Source of the DNA: Picochlorum sp. 'celeri'
Lineage: Eukaryota > Chlorophyta > Trebouxiophyceae
Length of the DNA: 64,000 nucleotides
NCBI GenBank assembly: GCA_010909725.1
Contig: JAACMV010000010.1
Location: 1,031,501-1,095,500 of the forward strand
Direction of reading: 5' to 3'
Part shown: positions 18,358-29,696 of the stretch, one piece after another
Numbering within the stretch: the first letter of the stretch is position 1
How the letters are laid out: every line of letters begins with the position of its first letter
Translations under genes and position numbers: made by a program
Notes under the pieces: generated by a model
What the model was told of the DNA's origin: nothing
The model's input: the letters and a program-made list of their open reading frames with translations, nothing else
The model's database searches: none

Positions 18358-21162
18358 ATGAGCTGGCAATGTCGTGGTAGTGCACCTGCATTTCTGACAT
18401 GCAACTGTGGTGCTAGAGTCTCGTTTCGAGAGAGGGCTAATCCACTGCGTCAATTTCACAATTTTGACATCAGGAGGAGTTTATCTGGTGGATATCATGG
18501 GCCGGAAACCGCCAATAGCTCGCTTTCGAACGAGGAGCTTTACAAAACAGTGCTTGGAGATGCTTTGCAAGACAGCATTCGAGAGGTATGGCAGGCATAC
18601 CGGGCTTTTCGTCTCTCACAGGACCAAGACGTGGAGGTACATCAGGTCAAGTCCATGTTAAGGGATTTTCTGAAGACAGCGTTGGAGGAATTTGGTGATC
18701 GACGAGAGGATTTGCAACAATTGTCGTGGGCGGATGTGGTCAAACTGTTTTGGCTTTCTGTGCACGCAGAACTCGGACAGATCCAGCTAGATCTCTTTCT
18801 TAGTACATTGATCCCTGTTGTGCGGGATAAAGTAGATGCAGGGGAGCGTTTGTCGCACAGGTTGTCTCTTTCACTGCTGATGGCAAGCCTGAGGCTTGAT
18901 GCCACAGAAGACGTGATGAGCCTGGTGTCGTTCGAGTATAGATCTTTGAATACGGACGATATTCTTCGTCTTTGCTACATCTATGCTCAATCGAACCAGT
19001 ATGAGAGTACTGATGCTTTCGGTAAGGAATTGTCTCGCAGAATCTCCTCAAATCTGCTGGAGGAAATTCGAGGTGTGGAATTTCAGGACTTCCTGGACCA
19101 TGTTCCCAAAATCAAGTGGAATCCTTCGGTTAGAGAGAAAAAAGAAATATATAGGAAAGCAGAAGGATGTAGGACTCACCTGACGGCATCCAACATTGCC
19201 AGCTTGGTTCAACTGCTGAACAGGCCTCCATATTTGTCTGCAGAGGACATGCAGCAGGTTTCGTCCCTCGTGTCGTATAGACTGCACCTATGCAGTATGA
19301 AAGAGCTGGGAATTATTGCAAAGACTTTGAGCCGTTTTCATGAGAATAGTCCTCGTCATTGGACTGCCATCATGTTTGATGACATTGCAGCACAAGCTAC
19401 AACATGTGTTGATAGTGCCGATCCAAAAGATGTCGTCAGGCTGATTCAAGCGTTTCAAAATGCTCAAATAAAACCAGAGGGTTTATTGGATGTATTGGAC
19501 ATATGGGCGGACAAAAGACTGGCGTCCATGAATGCGCAAGGTATCAGTTTGGCCATGGCTCATTTTGCCAGGATTGGTGAAGCATCTCAGAGGTTGTTAC
19601 ACACAGCAGTCACGGTCGCTGAATCCACAATGGATCAGATGTCCTCATCAGACGCTTCGAGATTGATTTGGGCATTTGCGAGGCTGGAGTATTATCCTGG
19701 AGACAGACTGTTGCAGGAAGGGATCCAAATTTTGCAGTCTTCAACAACAGCGACAGACTTTAGCGACAGGGATACAGCAAACCTTTTCTGGGGCATTGTG
19801 AAACTTGGAAAGTACCCTTCTGCGACTGAGCATTCAAAGATCGCTTCAAACTTGTATAGGACCCCAGGAAAACTTAGTGGACAATCTGCTGCACTTTTGC
19901 TGTGGTCATTCGCCTCCTCTCAGGATGCCACTGGAAATGCTACTGCAGGGCAGAAATTTTACAGCACAATATATAGGCTGGGAATGGAAGTTTATCGGGA
20001 CATCAATCAGGTAGATTCACAGTCCATCTCAATGACTGCATGGAGTTTGGGGGTTTTGAAGGTTCCTCACAAAGAGTTTGTGTCAAGTCTGGATCAACTT
20101 GTGCTATCTAATCGGCTCAATTCTTTTGAACCACAGCATGTCTCTAATTTGTTGTGGGGTCTCGCAAAGAGTGGGGCTCATCCTAGTAAAGAATGTTTGG
20201 ACAGCATCCTACAGGTGAGGATAATAATGACACGTATCTGCATTTGATGACCACCTCTGACATGATTTGTACGTGTGCAGGTTTTGTCGGGAAACTTGCA
20301 TGCATTCTCTCCGCAAGAAATATTCAATATATGTTGGAGCTATGCCACTCTAGGAGTCGCTGCATCCCCAATCGTCCCTGAAATAGTCCTTGAGCTGGAG
20401 ATTCGTGGTACAGAATTCGAGGGGCTGGAATTATCTGGGCTTGCATGGTCACTGAGCAGACTGCTCCGCTTGCAACAAATCCAGGACGGATATCACAATG
20501 TCGATGAGTTGCCGAAAAGGATTGTTCACGTCGTTGAGCAAGAGTTGCCAAAGCATATGACCAGTCTTGAAGCGAGCCAGGTAGCCATGGCTGTGGTTGG
20601 CCTTGGTAGGTTATCAGAGATGGACAAGACAATTAATATAAATCCCTCGCTGATCGACTTTTCTCTCGATACATTCCACAAAAATATCGTAGATGAAAAT
20701 TTCAGCATCAGTTCAGTGAATACTGTACTGGAAGGCATCCAAATACTTGGTAGACAGCTCCCACCTGCCCTGCATGCAGCCTTGAGAAGCAACATTACTG
20801 TTTCTACACTCACACAGACACGGATCTGGGAGACCTGTGACTTATGTTACAACACATGCGCGTGCAATATGACGGATGTATCTCTAGAGATATTGGCATT
20901 CATTGATGAGCAAATTGCAGATAACCAGAGGATTACACCAAGAGCATCCATCATGTTGCTCCACACCATGTGCCAGTTGGACTCGTATCCCACGGCCACA
21001 GTATTTCAAACGACATCGAAACTCGCGTCCCTGTCTCCCAACTATAATTTAAGTGATAAGTGGCTTTCGGTACTGGCTCAGACAAGGAAAAACCTCCCTA
21101 TGCATATCAAACACATGCTTGAATTGCATCCAGAGTGGGAAGAAAAATTGCAAAACCTGTGA
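18358..21162 (+). CDS. Organellar-type helical-repeat protein (OPR/RAP-like)
   Basis: Two exons, 18358-20214 and 20281-21162 (912 residues); the intron is 66 bp. From about residue 190 onward it is built of repeated helix pairs with the signature W-A/S/G-x-A/S-x-L. Examples are ASRLIWAFARLEYYP, TANLFWGIVKLGKYP, AALLLWSFASSQ, HVSNLLWGLAKSGAHP, EIFNICWSYATLGVA and LSGLAWSLSRL. Such repeats occur in algal octotricopeptide-repeat proteins and in RAP-domain or TBC2-like factors that bind organellar RNA. A carboxy-terminal RAP domain is not evident. The amino end (Cys/Arg/Ser-rich, few acids) could be an organelle transit peptide. The target RNA and the organelle cannot be told. Confidence 0.65.
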
Positions 21163-21180
21163 ATCTCATTCAAATGATAT

Positions 21181-21914
21181 TTATTTATTACGCTCTTTCA
21201 TCCACTTCTTTCTATCTATAATAGGCACTAAATTCACCCCATACGACTGGAGCAGCTTGATCAGCCATGCGAGCTCTTCCAAAGCCTTCTCATGGCCATC
21301 ATCTGGATGGATATCAACCCATGCCTCCACCACCTGCGTGCCTGATCCATCACAACACTCTCCCTTTGATACCGCACCATCATCTGTTTCTTGCCCTGTA
21401 TATAAAGTGTATAATATCGTCTGCACTCGAGCTCCACGAGGTGATATGATATCGCTGGCAACCCCATCTTTGACAAGATGATACTGAACCGTATACCCCA
21501 CATCTCTCCAGGCGCTTGGAGACATTTCTCTACCTTTTCCTTCGCTCGGCATGGGTACATGTTTCGACAATCGCACAGTCGCGCAGAGACTATCAAGAAC
21601 CTTGTCCCCCCAAGGTGGCTTTGAAAATTGGGAAGCGACCCACCTGCAGAATGACAGGCGTGATGAGTGAGTCCTTCAGACAAGGCAACCCCCATTGCAG
21701 TCAGTCGGTCGTACCTCGTGCCTTCCGCATATACGCCCTTGCGTTCGTTCACACGATATCTCTGTACAACGATGTCAGATTTTGTGCCATGTTTCATCGC
21801 AATTTCGTGGATTTCAATCGGACAAGGGGTCGCCAACCCTGACATGGCAGTGAACAACTCTTTCACGTCACTCACATTCTCAGGCCTCACGATCCCATTC
21901 ACCCGTGCCTCCAT
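21181..21914 (-). CDS. MED18: MED18, Mediator head-module subunit
   Basis: Two exons on the minus strand, 21715-21914 and 21181-21643 (220 residues); the intron is 71 bp. The amino end (MEARVNGIVRPENVSDVKEL) matches plant MED18. The carboxy half (SAWRDVGYTVQYHLVKDGVA, then EELAWLIKLLQSYGVNLVP) is the conserved MED18 beta-barrel region. Two ORFs overlap here in different frames. The splice agg|gtacga...ctgcag|gtgggtc joins them into RWVASQFSKPPWGDKVLDSL with no stop. MED18 forms the movable part of the Mediator head with MED20 and contacts RNA polymerase II. Convergent with the helical-repeat gene, 18 bases apart. Confidence 0.8.
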
Positions 21915-22083
21915 ATCAAATCAATATTAGTTAATTATCATTAATGCGATGCAATCGCATGCGCAGAGGGATTCTTTCATCATCTTGCCCATTCCTACAT
22001 GTTTCAAATTCGTTCTTCTTTCTCTTTTCAAGGCACACCATGCATAGTTGCAGTCGTACTCTAAGAATGAGGGTGATACCTGA

Positions 22084-23787
22084 TTACATATGTGTGTGAT
22101 ATGGATTCCTATGGCGTTTGATTTCATCGTATGAGGCAATCAGACACCTCTTAATATCAGCATAACTGACAACCAGCATGGATGTCTCATCCCTGCTCAA
22201 AAGCATTACTTTTTCATTCAACCCAGCATCTGCCTTATTTATTGCATCAATGGTCATTCCCCAATCATTCAATGGTTGTCCTTGGTCATCCACTTGGTGG
22301 AAAAGAAAGTCTCTGAACAATTTCAAAAGATATCTGTCGCCAGTCTCAGCCCACCGAGTATCACCCATCAATTCTGCCCTGTCCACTACGGTATTCAATT
22401 TCATCAGAAATCTCGCAATCCTTCCATTCTCAACCTCTTTTGTCATTTCCATCGCTATAGTATCAACAGATGATTGATTCGAGCCGAGTTCATCGAGCAG
22501 CCTTGGTCCAAGGGCTGCGGCAACATTTCTCCAGCTTTGAAACCCACCTTTATGGGATGCAATGAGCCCAGCAACGATATGGCACAGCTCTCTAGAGTAC
22601 GAAACAATCATCTGATCCAAGCTAGGTCGTTCATTTTTCGCAGCACAGGCCAACAAGAGGATCAAGGATCCCAGTGCAGACAGATCAAGCAACTGTGCTG
22701 CCTGTACATCAACTGGCCCTTGCTGTCCGACTAGGACATCTGCGACACCTAAAAATCCAAACCGAATTCTATCAGGAGAGCATAAAAGTATTTTCGATGG
22801 ATGCATGGCCACCGGGCCAACATATAATCCAGCAGAGTGGATTGCTTTCAATGCACAAACCATTTGCACCAGATACGACCATATCATCTCCTCAGACAGT
22901 TCAGGCTTTTCCTCCTGAAGACCACCATCCTTCAGTGGATTAATGTACAGTTGCCCAAGCGTGCACGCCCCTGGATGATAGTCCGAACTGATAAACATGG
23001 ATGGAGTGTCCATGAACTCTTCTGATACAAATGCCTCTCTCATCCCCACAATATTCGGATGATTTGCGACAGTGCTCCAGGTATCAATAGCCTTTTTAGC
23101 CCGCTCTAAAAGCTCAGTGGTTGGAACAAGATGTCGGCCATCGAATCGCCTCAATATGTACGCCGCCCCATCACCATGATGAACTGCCTTCATGGCAAGC
23201 ATTGGAACAGACGCAACACACGAAGGCTGCTGCATCGACGTCCCAAAATTCTCCAACGGACATATTGAATGATACGATTGAATTGTCTCTGGAATAGATA
23301 ACGAAGTCCTAGTCTCTTCATCCAAGTGAGACATGCACAGATAATTATGTTGCTGTAGTGTTTGAACCAGAGTCTCTGAAGCAAACTGACCCACCAACTG
23401 CCTCACACCCTTGTCCACCATAAAGGTGGATATCAAAGGGCGATGTACACCCGGGCCTTGTGGTCCCCTACCTCGCCCTCGACCCCTACCTCGTGACCCC
23501 CGCCTTCCACCTCGACCAACACTCTGCTGTTGATGATAGGAACCCCGTTGGACCTGTGCACGCGCATGTCCCTCTTTAGAACCGAGCATTGATGACGAAC
23601 CTCCTGTATATCCCCCGGTGTCATGACCGAATGATCGTCGCTGTGTGCTTCCACCCGTCGTCTCGCCGAAAGGCTGAACAGCCCGAAACATGGCTGTCGC
23701 CTGATCCACCATACCAGAGGCACTAGGCCCCCCTGTTGAAGATGAGGATATTCCCAACGTATCGTCCCCATCTATTAACCCATCCAT
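22084..23787 (-). CDS. PAN3: PAN3, regulatory subunit of the PAN2-PAN3 deadenylase
   Basis: A 567-residue intronless pseudokinase protein that recruits PAN2 to poly(A) tails for the first phase of mRNA shortening. The amino third is disordered, with Ser/Gly/Gln and an RGG-like stretch (GRGGRRGSRGRGRGRGRG). The usual CCCH zinc finger is not seen. The kinase-like domain (about 185-420) has degenerate motifs, such as YVGPVAMHPSKILL in the catalytic-loop place and no DFG, as in all PAN3. The carboxy knob (GRIARFLMKLNTVVDRAE, LLKLFRDFLFHQVDDQGQP, LLSRDETSMLVVSYADIKRC) is highly diagnostic. The start is ATG 23785-23787. Confidence 0.92.
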   Translation of the reverse strand: MDGLIDGDDTLGISSSSTGGPSASGMVDQATAMFRAVQPFGETTGGSTQRRSFGHDTGGYTGGSSSMLGSKEGHARAQVQRGSYHQQQSVGRGGRRGSRGRGRGRGRGPQGPGVHRPLISTFMVDKGVRQLVGQFASETLVQTLQQHNYLCMSHLDEETRTSLSIPETIQSYHSICPLENFGTSMQQPSCVASVPMLAMKAVHHGDGAAYILRRFDGRHLVPTTELLERAKKAIDTWSTVANHPNIVGMREAFVSEEFMDTPSMFISSDYHPGACTLGQLYINPLKDGGLQEEKPELSEEMIWSYLVQMVCALKAIHSAGLYVGPVAMHPSKILLCSPDRIRFGFLGVADVLVGQQGPVDVQAAQLLDLSALGSLILLLACAAKNERPSLDQMIVSYSRELCHIVAGLIASHKGGFQSWRNVAAALGPRLLDELGSNQSSVDTIAMEMTKEVENGRIARFLMKLNTVVDRAELMGDTRWAETGDRYLLKLFRDFLFHQVDDQGQPLNDWGMTIDAINKADAGLNEKVMLLSRDETSMLVVSYADIKRCLIASYDEIKRHRNPYHTHM

Positions 23788-24085
23788 ATCAATGCAGCTG
23801 CGTCCCTGTCGTGGAGACAGCTAATGGCAAGATATTTGAGCAACGTGACGCTCTTGGGATCGCAAATCTTTGTATCTAACTACTTCCGAGTTCTATATAA
23901 ACAGCGAATAATACAATGAGCACGATTGTGGTCCCAAAACACAAACCCGCTGTCTAAGCAACAAAATAGACATCGATTGAGTCCGAATTAAGTACATTTA
24001 GAAATTTTAGAATCAGAAATTCTGATATCACAGATACGATGATTTGTACCCTGCATTGTCATTCGTTTAGATATAAAATACCATC

Positions 24086-25291
24086 ATGATGGAAATTTCG
24101 GGAATCAATCGCTGTTTGGAGACATGTCACGGTGTGTGGACCCAGAAGCAGCACCCACCTGTTGCCCGACTGCGGCCTTTGAGGCACTCCACTGTATGTG
24201 CTTCATCTACTGGAAAAGCATCTGAAAGGGTTCGCCTTGGCGATAGTGATATGTACGTCTCGAAATGCTGTTTGGGAACGATGACTTGGGGTCAGCAGAA
24301 TACAGAGGAGGAGGCACACAAACAGCTCGATTACGCGCTCGAGCGCGGGATCAATTTTATTGATACTGCAGAAATTTACCCAGTGCCCCCGGTGAAGGAA
24401 ACACAGGGCCGTACTGATAGATATATCGGGTCATGGTTCAAGTCAAGGCAGGGAGCACGAGACCAGGTTGTGCTTGCAACAAAAGTGTCAGGATATGGGC
24501 GACAGACATATTTACGGCGTGATGGATCGCTTCCTCGAGTGAACGAGAAGAATATCGTCGAGAGTGTGGATGCAAGCTTGGAGCGACTTGGTGTCGATCA
24601 TGTTGACTTGTTACAAATCCATTGGCCTGATAGGTATGTCCCTCTGTTTGGAGCACAGAGTTATGATTCATCTCAGGAAAGGCCAGACGATGTGCCTTTT
24701 GAAGAGCAGCTCATGGGATTAGAAAAGGTGATCAAGGCTGGCAAAGTGTTGAACATTGGTGTTTCAAACGAAACGTCATATGGTGTCATGAAGTTTTCTG
24801 AATTGGCAGCATCTGCTGGTCTCCCAAAGATTCAAACTATTCAGAATAGTTATTCTTTACTCGTACGAGGTTCGTTCGAGACGGATTTGGCCGAAGTATG
24901 CGCCCCTCGCCAATGCAACGTATCGCTCTTGGCCTACTCCCCATTGGCAGGAGGTTCCCTGACAGGAAAGTACATGACAGAGGATGAATCCAAAATTGCC
25001 AAGAGTCGATTCACGTTGTTCCAGGGCTACATGAAGAGATATCAGCAATCGATTGCCAAAGAAGCTGTCGCAGAGTACTGCAAGGTTGCAGAGAGACACA
25101 ACCTGTCGCCAGCTCAACTAGCCTTGGCATGGTGCCACAGCAGATGGTTTGTCGCATCCACCATCATCGGAGCCACCACCATGGATCAACTGAAAGAGAA
25201 CATAGACGCATTTGATGCCACCTTATCTGACGAATGCCTCCACGACATTGCTCAAGTCTACAAAAGGTACAGAGATCCATCCTTCAACTAA
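24086..25291 (+). CDS. Aldo-keto reductase, probably plastid-targeted
   Basis: A 401-residue NADPH-dependent aldo-keto reductase of the Tas/plant chloroplast AKR type. The tetrad is complete: Asp and Tyr in FIDTAEIYP, Lys in VVLATKVSG, His in VDLLQIHWPDRY. Cofactor-binding segments near the end (VASTIIGATTMDQLKENIDA) are present. The first 45 residues (Arg/His/Ser/Thr, few acids) precede the barrel and look like a transit peptide. The substrate is not predictable. A 7-bp inverted repeat (atcagaa...ttctgat, 24012-24026) lies about 60 bases upstream. The start is the first of two adjacent ATGs. Confidence 0.88.
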   Translation: MMEISGINRCLETCHGVWTQKQHPPVARLRPLRHSTVCASSTGKASERVRLGDSDMYVSKCCLGTMTWGQQNTEEEAHKQLDYALERGINFIDTAEIYPVPPVKETQGRTDRYIGSWFKSRQGARDQVVLATKVSGYGRQTYLRRDGSLPRVNEKNIVESVDASLERLGVDHVDLLQIHWPDRYVPLFGAQSYDSSQERPDDVPFEEQLMGLEKVIKAGKVLNIGVSNETSYGVMKFSELAASAGLPKIQTIQNSYSLLVRGSFETDLAEVCAPRQCNVSLLAYSPLAGGSLTGKYMTEDESKIAKSRFTLFQGYMKRYQQSIAKEAVAEYCKVAERHNLSPAQLALAWCHSRWFVASTIIGATTMDQLKENIDAFDATLSDECLHDIAQVYKRYRDPSFN

Positions 25292-25540
25292 GGAGGTTAT
25301 GTAGTTGGACAATCCAAGAAGAAAATGCATTCCTTGATTGAGGTCCCGGAATTTACTAACAACGCATTTCATGTAACACCCTATTCTGGAATTTGACATA
25401 TCGCTTCATTGTAAATTACCTGGAGGATACAAACAAAAGCAAAGACTCTCTCGCCTAGACCACACGTGCAACTGGAATAGGTCACAAGCGCGTTGGGGTA
25501 TTCAGAAATCGAATGCATTCCTAAACTACAAATTGAAAGA

Positions 25541-27056
25541 ATGAATTCTATAGAAAAGGATGGACAGGGCAGTGCGAATCTAGACTTTGCACTGGAGGCA
25601 GTTGGTGCTTCGGATGATGGAGAATTTTTGACTGGGGAGGAATTGACGATCGATCATATCCAACGATTATCAAGTAAGTTGAAGTTTGATTCTTGATGCC
25701 TGTAGCGTATGAGCCTGTTTGTCGGATCGCCCGGGGTGGTGTGATTCCATTGTTGTTGTTTCACTGTTTTTTACCTCTTCTTCACTGTTTTCTTCAGCTT
25801 CGACACCAGAGCTAGAGTATCAGTCGTCACCGGTGCAGAATGGAGATGGAACATACTTGAAGGTTGATGTGGAGCCATCGTCAACGGAGGCGTCGTATTC
25901 ATCAATGGGGACAGACCAGAATGTGCCTTCGCCAACAGGGTCATCATCGAGTGGCAAGCCTTCTGTGTCTCCGTTGCCGCGGGTGAAATCGCCGCGAAAA
26001 GTACCACATGATCCACCTGTGACTCCTGGGAGTCGCTCGAAGAAAAAGTCTCCCCTGCCGCGGGTGGCCATGCTGGCACAAAACTCTGCAAAGAAACCTG
26101 CAGTTGAGCAAAAAAAGTCATCGCCCCCTCCTTTCCGTACGGGAGGCAAGGCGACAGCGTTGCAAGAACCTCCAAAACGGTATATGTCAACAAGGACGTC
26201 GTCTGCGTCGTCAGTGTTGGCAAGGGACCAAAGCAGGCAGTCTAGTATGAGGAGCACTGCTGGAACAAAGTCGGCAAAGTTTGCTGAGCGTCCCCAGTGG
26301 GGAGTCAGTCAACCTCAAACATCTGTGACACCTCCTACTAGAAAGACGCAGTCGAGGACTGTCACGCCATCCTCGGGATCTAGAAGAGCAATAGCAAAGC
26401 CACCTGAGAATATAAAGCGGGCGCTTCAGGAGAGCAAGGCTCTTTCCACAATGGATTCTGTGGAATCAAAAGACGACTCGGATATGCAAAACCTAAAAGA
26501 AATTCTTCAGGATATAAAGACGATTAAATCAGAGCTCGGCGTGGAGAGCGAAACGGTGGAGAAAGAAGATGATCAGGGTGGGGAGGCCACAGCAGAGAGC
26601 GGTGTTGCAGTCTCTGAAGAGAATGGTATTGCAGCAGGGGAAGCTGCCATAGAGAATGCCAATGATGATATTTTGAAAGAAGAAAAATCAGCAGAGGAGG
26701 ATGTAGGTGAAGGCGAGCCGATTGCGGTGGAAGAAGAGTGTGTGCAGGAAGGCATTCCACAGCAGACCTCTGATGATGTCCATCATGATGATGGTATGGC
26801 CAGTGCGGCGGATGAATCGAAAGACAATCAAGTTGAAGACCAAGAAAAGAACATAGTAGAAAGCCAAGAAGACGTTGACGGTGGTGATGCTTCTGCAGAC
26901 GACAATGATGATGACAACAAGCCAGCAGTTCCTGAGGCTGATGTCGCTGATAACATGGCTTCGTTGCGGGTGGAGGCCTCTGAGAAACAATCCACTACCC
27001 TGGAAGTAGAACCAGAAGTGAAAGCCAAACAGTTGTGCTCTTGTTCCATCATGTAG
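25541..27056 (+). CDS. Disordered acidic/Ser-Pro-rich protein with CaaX ending
   Basis: Two exons, 25541-25673 and 25798-27056 (463 residues). The 124-bp intron is the longest firmly placed one in the window (gtaagt...tcttcag). No folded domain is recognised. Residues 50-250 are Ser/Pro/Thr/Lys-rich with many SP and TP sites (SPLPRVKSPRKVPHDPP, TVTPSSGSRR). Residues 265-440 are strongly acidic. A short possible coiled coil lies at MQNLKEILQDIKTIKSEL. The protein ends LCSCSIM, so CSIM is a CaaX box for farnesylation, with another Cys two residues upstream as a possible palmitoylation site. This suggests a membrane-tethered scaffold, possibly cytoskeletal or signalling; that is inference. Confidence 0.7.
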
Positions 27057-27139
27057 GCAGTGAACATATACATATTCATGTACATACATTTTTTCTTCAC
27101 CACCTTCCTTCCTTAAAAAAGAACAAAAAATAAGGGGGT

Positions 27140-27145
27140 CACGTG
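27140..27145. promoter_or_regulatory. G-box (CACGTG) upstream of a small gene
   Basis: CACGTG inside the near-palindrome ggggtcacgtggcccc, with a second ACGT core (tgacgtgtcc) about 28 bases later. It lies 186 bases before the start codon at 27331. G-boxes bind bZIP and bHLH factors in plants; binding here is inferred. Confidence 0.45.
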
Positions 27146-27330
27146 GCCCCTAACCCCAAAATGTGGTGACGTGTCCCATGTGTTGATTCCGACACGGTTC
27201 CTTCTGGACGCCGCATTCTAAATTCAACGAAAACATTTTCTCAAAAAGATTCAGATTTATTAGACGGAGGATCTACTGAACGAAATTTCCTTATCTGCAG
27301 AGAAGGCCCAAAACAAGTGAAACAAAGACC

Positions 27331-27567
27331 ATGCCACTTACAACGCAGTTTGCACCATTATCGACAGTCTTGTCTGTGGTTGTTCCATCCATCATTGCTA
27401 CCTCGGCGATCTATGAGTACTTTAGAGTCACTCACCCACCCGCTGTGAGTTTTACGTCGGCTTGGATGAGCTCCACGCATGATGCGACAGAGCACAAGCA
27501 GAGGGAGGCATCTGCTGAGGCAGTCATCATGGACCCGTTCAGGAGGGCCAGAGAACATGGCCATTAA
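27331..27567 (+). CDS. Small membrane protein, 78 residues
   Basis: An ATG-started, well-framed 78-residue protein. One hydrophobic segment (STVLSVVVPSIIATSAIYEY) follows a short uncharged start. A soluble tail with FRVTHPPAVSFTSAW and AVIMDPFRRAREHGH ends it. Size and layout resemble accessory subunits of mitochondrial respiratory complexes, but no specific family was recognised. A G-box-containing region lies upstream. The composition and lack of low complexity make it a likely real gene. Confidence 0.55.
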   Translation: MPLTTQFAPLSTVLSVVVPSIIATSAIYEYFRVTHPPAVSFTSAWMSSTHDATEHKQREASAEAVIMDPFRRAREHGH

Positions 27568-28295
27568 TCATTCATTGAATCGTACTGTCTCTGGCACAAG
27601 ATGGTTGGATGGAATGTGCTGGTATACTGGCATTGCTATGGCAGAATACCCCTCTCTTGAGGGTGTTGACTGTGTCAACCAAGAATTTGTCATGTTTGTT
27701 TTTTTGTACCTGCGAGTACATGTTTTTATACGTATATATAGTAGCTTTGAAATACGATGTTTGATGATAGAGAATGTAATGCATATCAGGAAATTTCATC
27801 GGGCTCCATGGCATGGAAGATTCCCTTTGCAAACAAATTCCCATGCTCTGCAAACCAAATATGCATGGTTTCTCACATGTGCATCCTTTGCCTGCCAACG
27901 CGACTGATATGCGTGCATATAAGAGTATCTGTTGATAGTAGCGCATAGTAGTCGTGATACAAATGACCCAAAGACATGCAATCTAATAGTTCTCGGACAT
28001 GTCACTGTACTCTCCGCAGGAGAGATACTCTTGCTATCCGTTATTTCCCATCAAGGCAGAATTTGATCGAGCAAGTCGTTCATCGAGCGTTAGTTCTCCG
28101 CCGTTTCTCTCAAGGCATGGAATCCAATTGTAGAGATTCCATCACCTACCACCGCGAATACAATATCAAAATAATAACCATAAAGTATATTAATATACAT
28201 GTATAGTTCTTCTCAGACACAGAGAAGCGTCTGTCTGAGGTCTTTCGCCCCTGAAACCAACTCAAGACGGGTGTACGAGAGTTTGAACATAACCC
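27568..28295. other. Intergenic stretch, no gene supported
   Basis: About 730 bases. Several short frames exist on both strands without family or compositional support. A TATA-like tatatata lies near 27734. A hairpin with 8-bp arms (ctcagaca...tgtctgag, 28212-28239) lies about 57-84 bases before the kinase start and may be in its 5' UTR. No RNA gene was recognised. Confidence 0.35.
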
Positions 28296-29696
28296 ATGCA
28301 AACAGACGGATTGGTGACTCGTATACATCTGAATCAAACATTTCATATGAATAGAGAGGGAATATTGAGGGCTGAGGGGGCTGCAACCCCAGGGTTTATA
28401 TCAGACGTGGAGAACACGTCACCTTTTGCGTCTGAGCAACACTCCCAGGGTGAGGAGGTTTTGGAGGCGGATCACTTTGATATATTCAATACACTCTCGG
28501 ATATACGTGATGCGAAGAATGTGATGAAAGATGTGCATTTGGGGCCTTTGCTTGGGAATGGTTCCTATGGAAACGTGTACCTTGGATACCACGAGGTGTT
28601 TGGCAAAGTTGCTGTCAAGGTGATTCCGATTCAGAGCTGCGCAAAGTTGAGAGAGTTCGATATGGAGGTGAAGACTGGCTTGGATATAAAGCATAGGAAT
28701 GTGACTGCATTGCACGAATGGAGGGTTGTGCAGACCAAATACTATGTATCCTCTGCACTGTCTGATGATGGCCCATGTCCTACCCATGTATCATCATCTC
28801 CCTTTTGCCAGAAGGCCAGTTCAGATGGTAGCCCTAATGCCGTGTATCAGCGATTGCAAAGCATGAGGCATCGGTTATATTCGAGCAACTGCTCTGCCGG
28901 GTTTTCTCGGATGAGTTCGAGCAACAGTATTGGCAGCAATCCCTCATCGACACAGGGATCTCCCGTGAAAGAGATGCAGGCATCCAATGGACAGACAGAA
29001 GAAGGAAATGGCTGTCATTGTAACATTTGCTCTAGCGAGTGGATTGAATTATGGTTGATTCAGGAACTGTGTTGTCTCGGAACTCTTTCCAAAGCTATCG
29101 AGAAGGGCTCTTTTACAGAGATTGGAAAGGATGACGGTAAAAAGTTGCGGTTTGTGACCAAGATTGCTTTGGATATTGCCAGAGGCATCGCTGCGCTGCA
29201 TGAAAGAGATGTGATTCATGGAGATTTATCGTCGAACAATGTCATGCTCGCGCGTGATGGTGATGATGAGGTGGAAGATGAGGTGTGTCTCAAACCTTGG
29301 ACATTGGATGCGTCAGACCCATTGTTCATGCCTGTGGCCAAGTTGATTGATTTTGGGCGTTCGAAATCCACCGCCAGATGTACTCAACACACAGACTCCT
29401 TGAGCACGTTGGCATACATGAGTCCCGAAATGTTGAGCAATGGCACCATCACCCCTGCGGCAGACACCTACTCCTTTGGAGTCCTCCTGTGGGAGCTTTG
29501 GATGAATGCCCTGGCATGGGATGGCCTTTTGGCCGCTCAAATTATAGTACAGCGAAGCATGGGTAAAGTTCTGGACATACCTGAGGATACACCACCCGAA
29601 CTTGAACATCTCATGCGAGATTGTCTCGCTGAAGATAGGCATATGAGACCGCTCATTGGCGAGATCATCAGCAGGCTGATATCCATGCAGCCATGA
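28296..29696 (+). CDS. TKL-like protein kinase with long lobe insert
   Basis: A 466-residue intronless kinase. The glycine loop (LGPLLGNGSYGNVYLG), strand-3 lysine (VAVKVIPI), catalytic loop (VIHGDLSSNNVML, HGD in place of HRD), metal site (AKLIDFGRSKS) and APE-like STLAYMSPEML are all present, so it should be active. About 130 residues, Ser/Cys-rich, are inserted between the small-lobe helix region (VTALHEWRVVQTKYYV) and the hinge (ELWLIQELCCLGTL). The carboxy part (YSFGVLLWELWM, DCLAEDRHMRP) follows the tyrosine-kinase-like (Raf/MAP3K) plan of plants. Pathway unknown. The start is ATG 28296. Confidence 0.85.
   Translation: MQTDGLVTRIHLNQTFHMNREGILRAEGAATPGFISDVENTSPFASEQHSQGEEVLEADHFDIFNTLSDIRDAKNVMKDVHLGPLLGNGSYGNVYLGYHEVFGKVAVKVIPIQSCAKLREFDMEVKTGLDIKHRNVTALHEWRVVQTKYYVSSALSDDGPCPTHVSSSPFCQKASSDGSPNAVYQRLQSMRHRLYSSNCSAGFSRMSSSNSIGSNPSSTQGSPVKEMQASNGQTEEGNGCHCNICSSEWIELWLIQELCCLGTLSKAIEKGSFTEIGKDDGKKLRFVTKIALDIARGIAALHERDVIHGDLSSNNVMLARDGDDEVEDEVCLKPWTLDASDPLFMPVAKLIDFGRSKSTARCTQHTDSLSTLAYMSPEMLSNGTITPAADTYSFGVLLWELWMNALAWDGLLAAQIIVQRSMGKVLDIPEDTPPELEHLMRDCLAEDRHMRPLIGEIISRLISMQP

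Noticed and set aside
27572..27946. 124-residue minus-strand frame in the 27.6-28.3 kb gap
   Set aside because: Composition is like random translation and no motif or neighbouring exon supports it.
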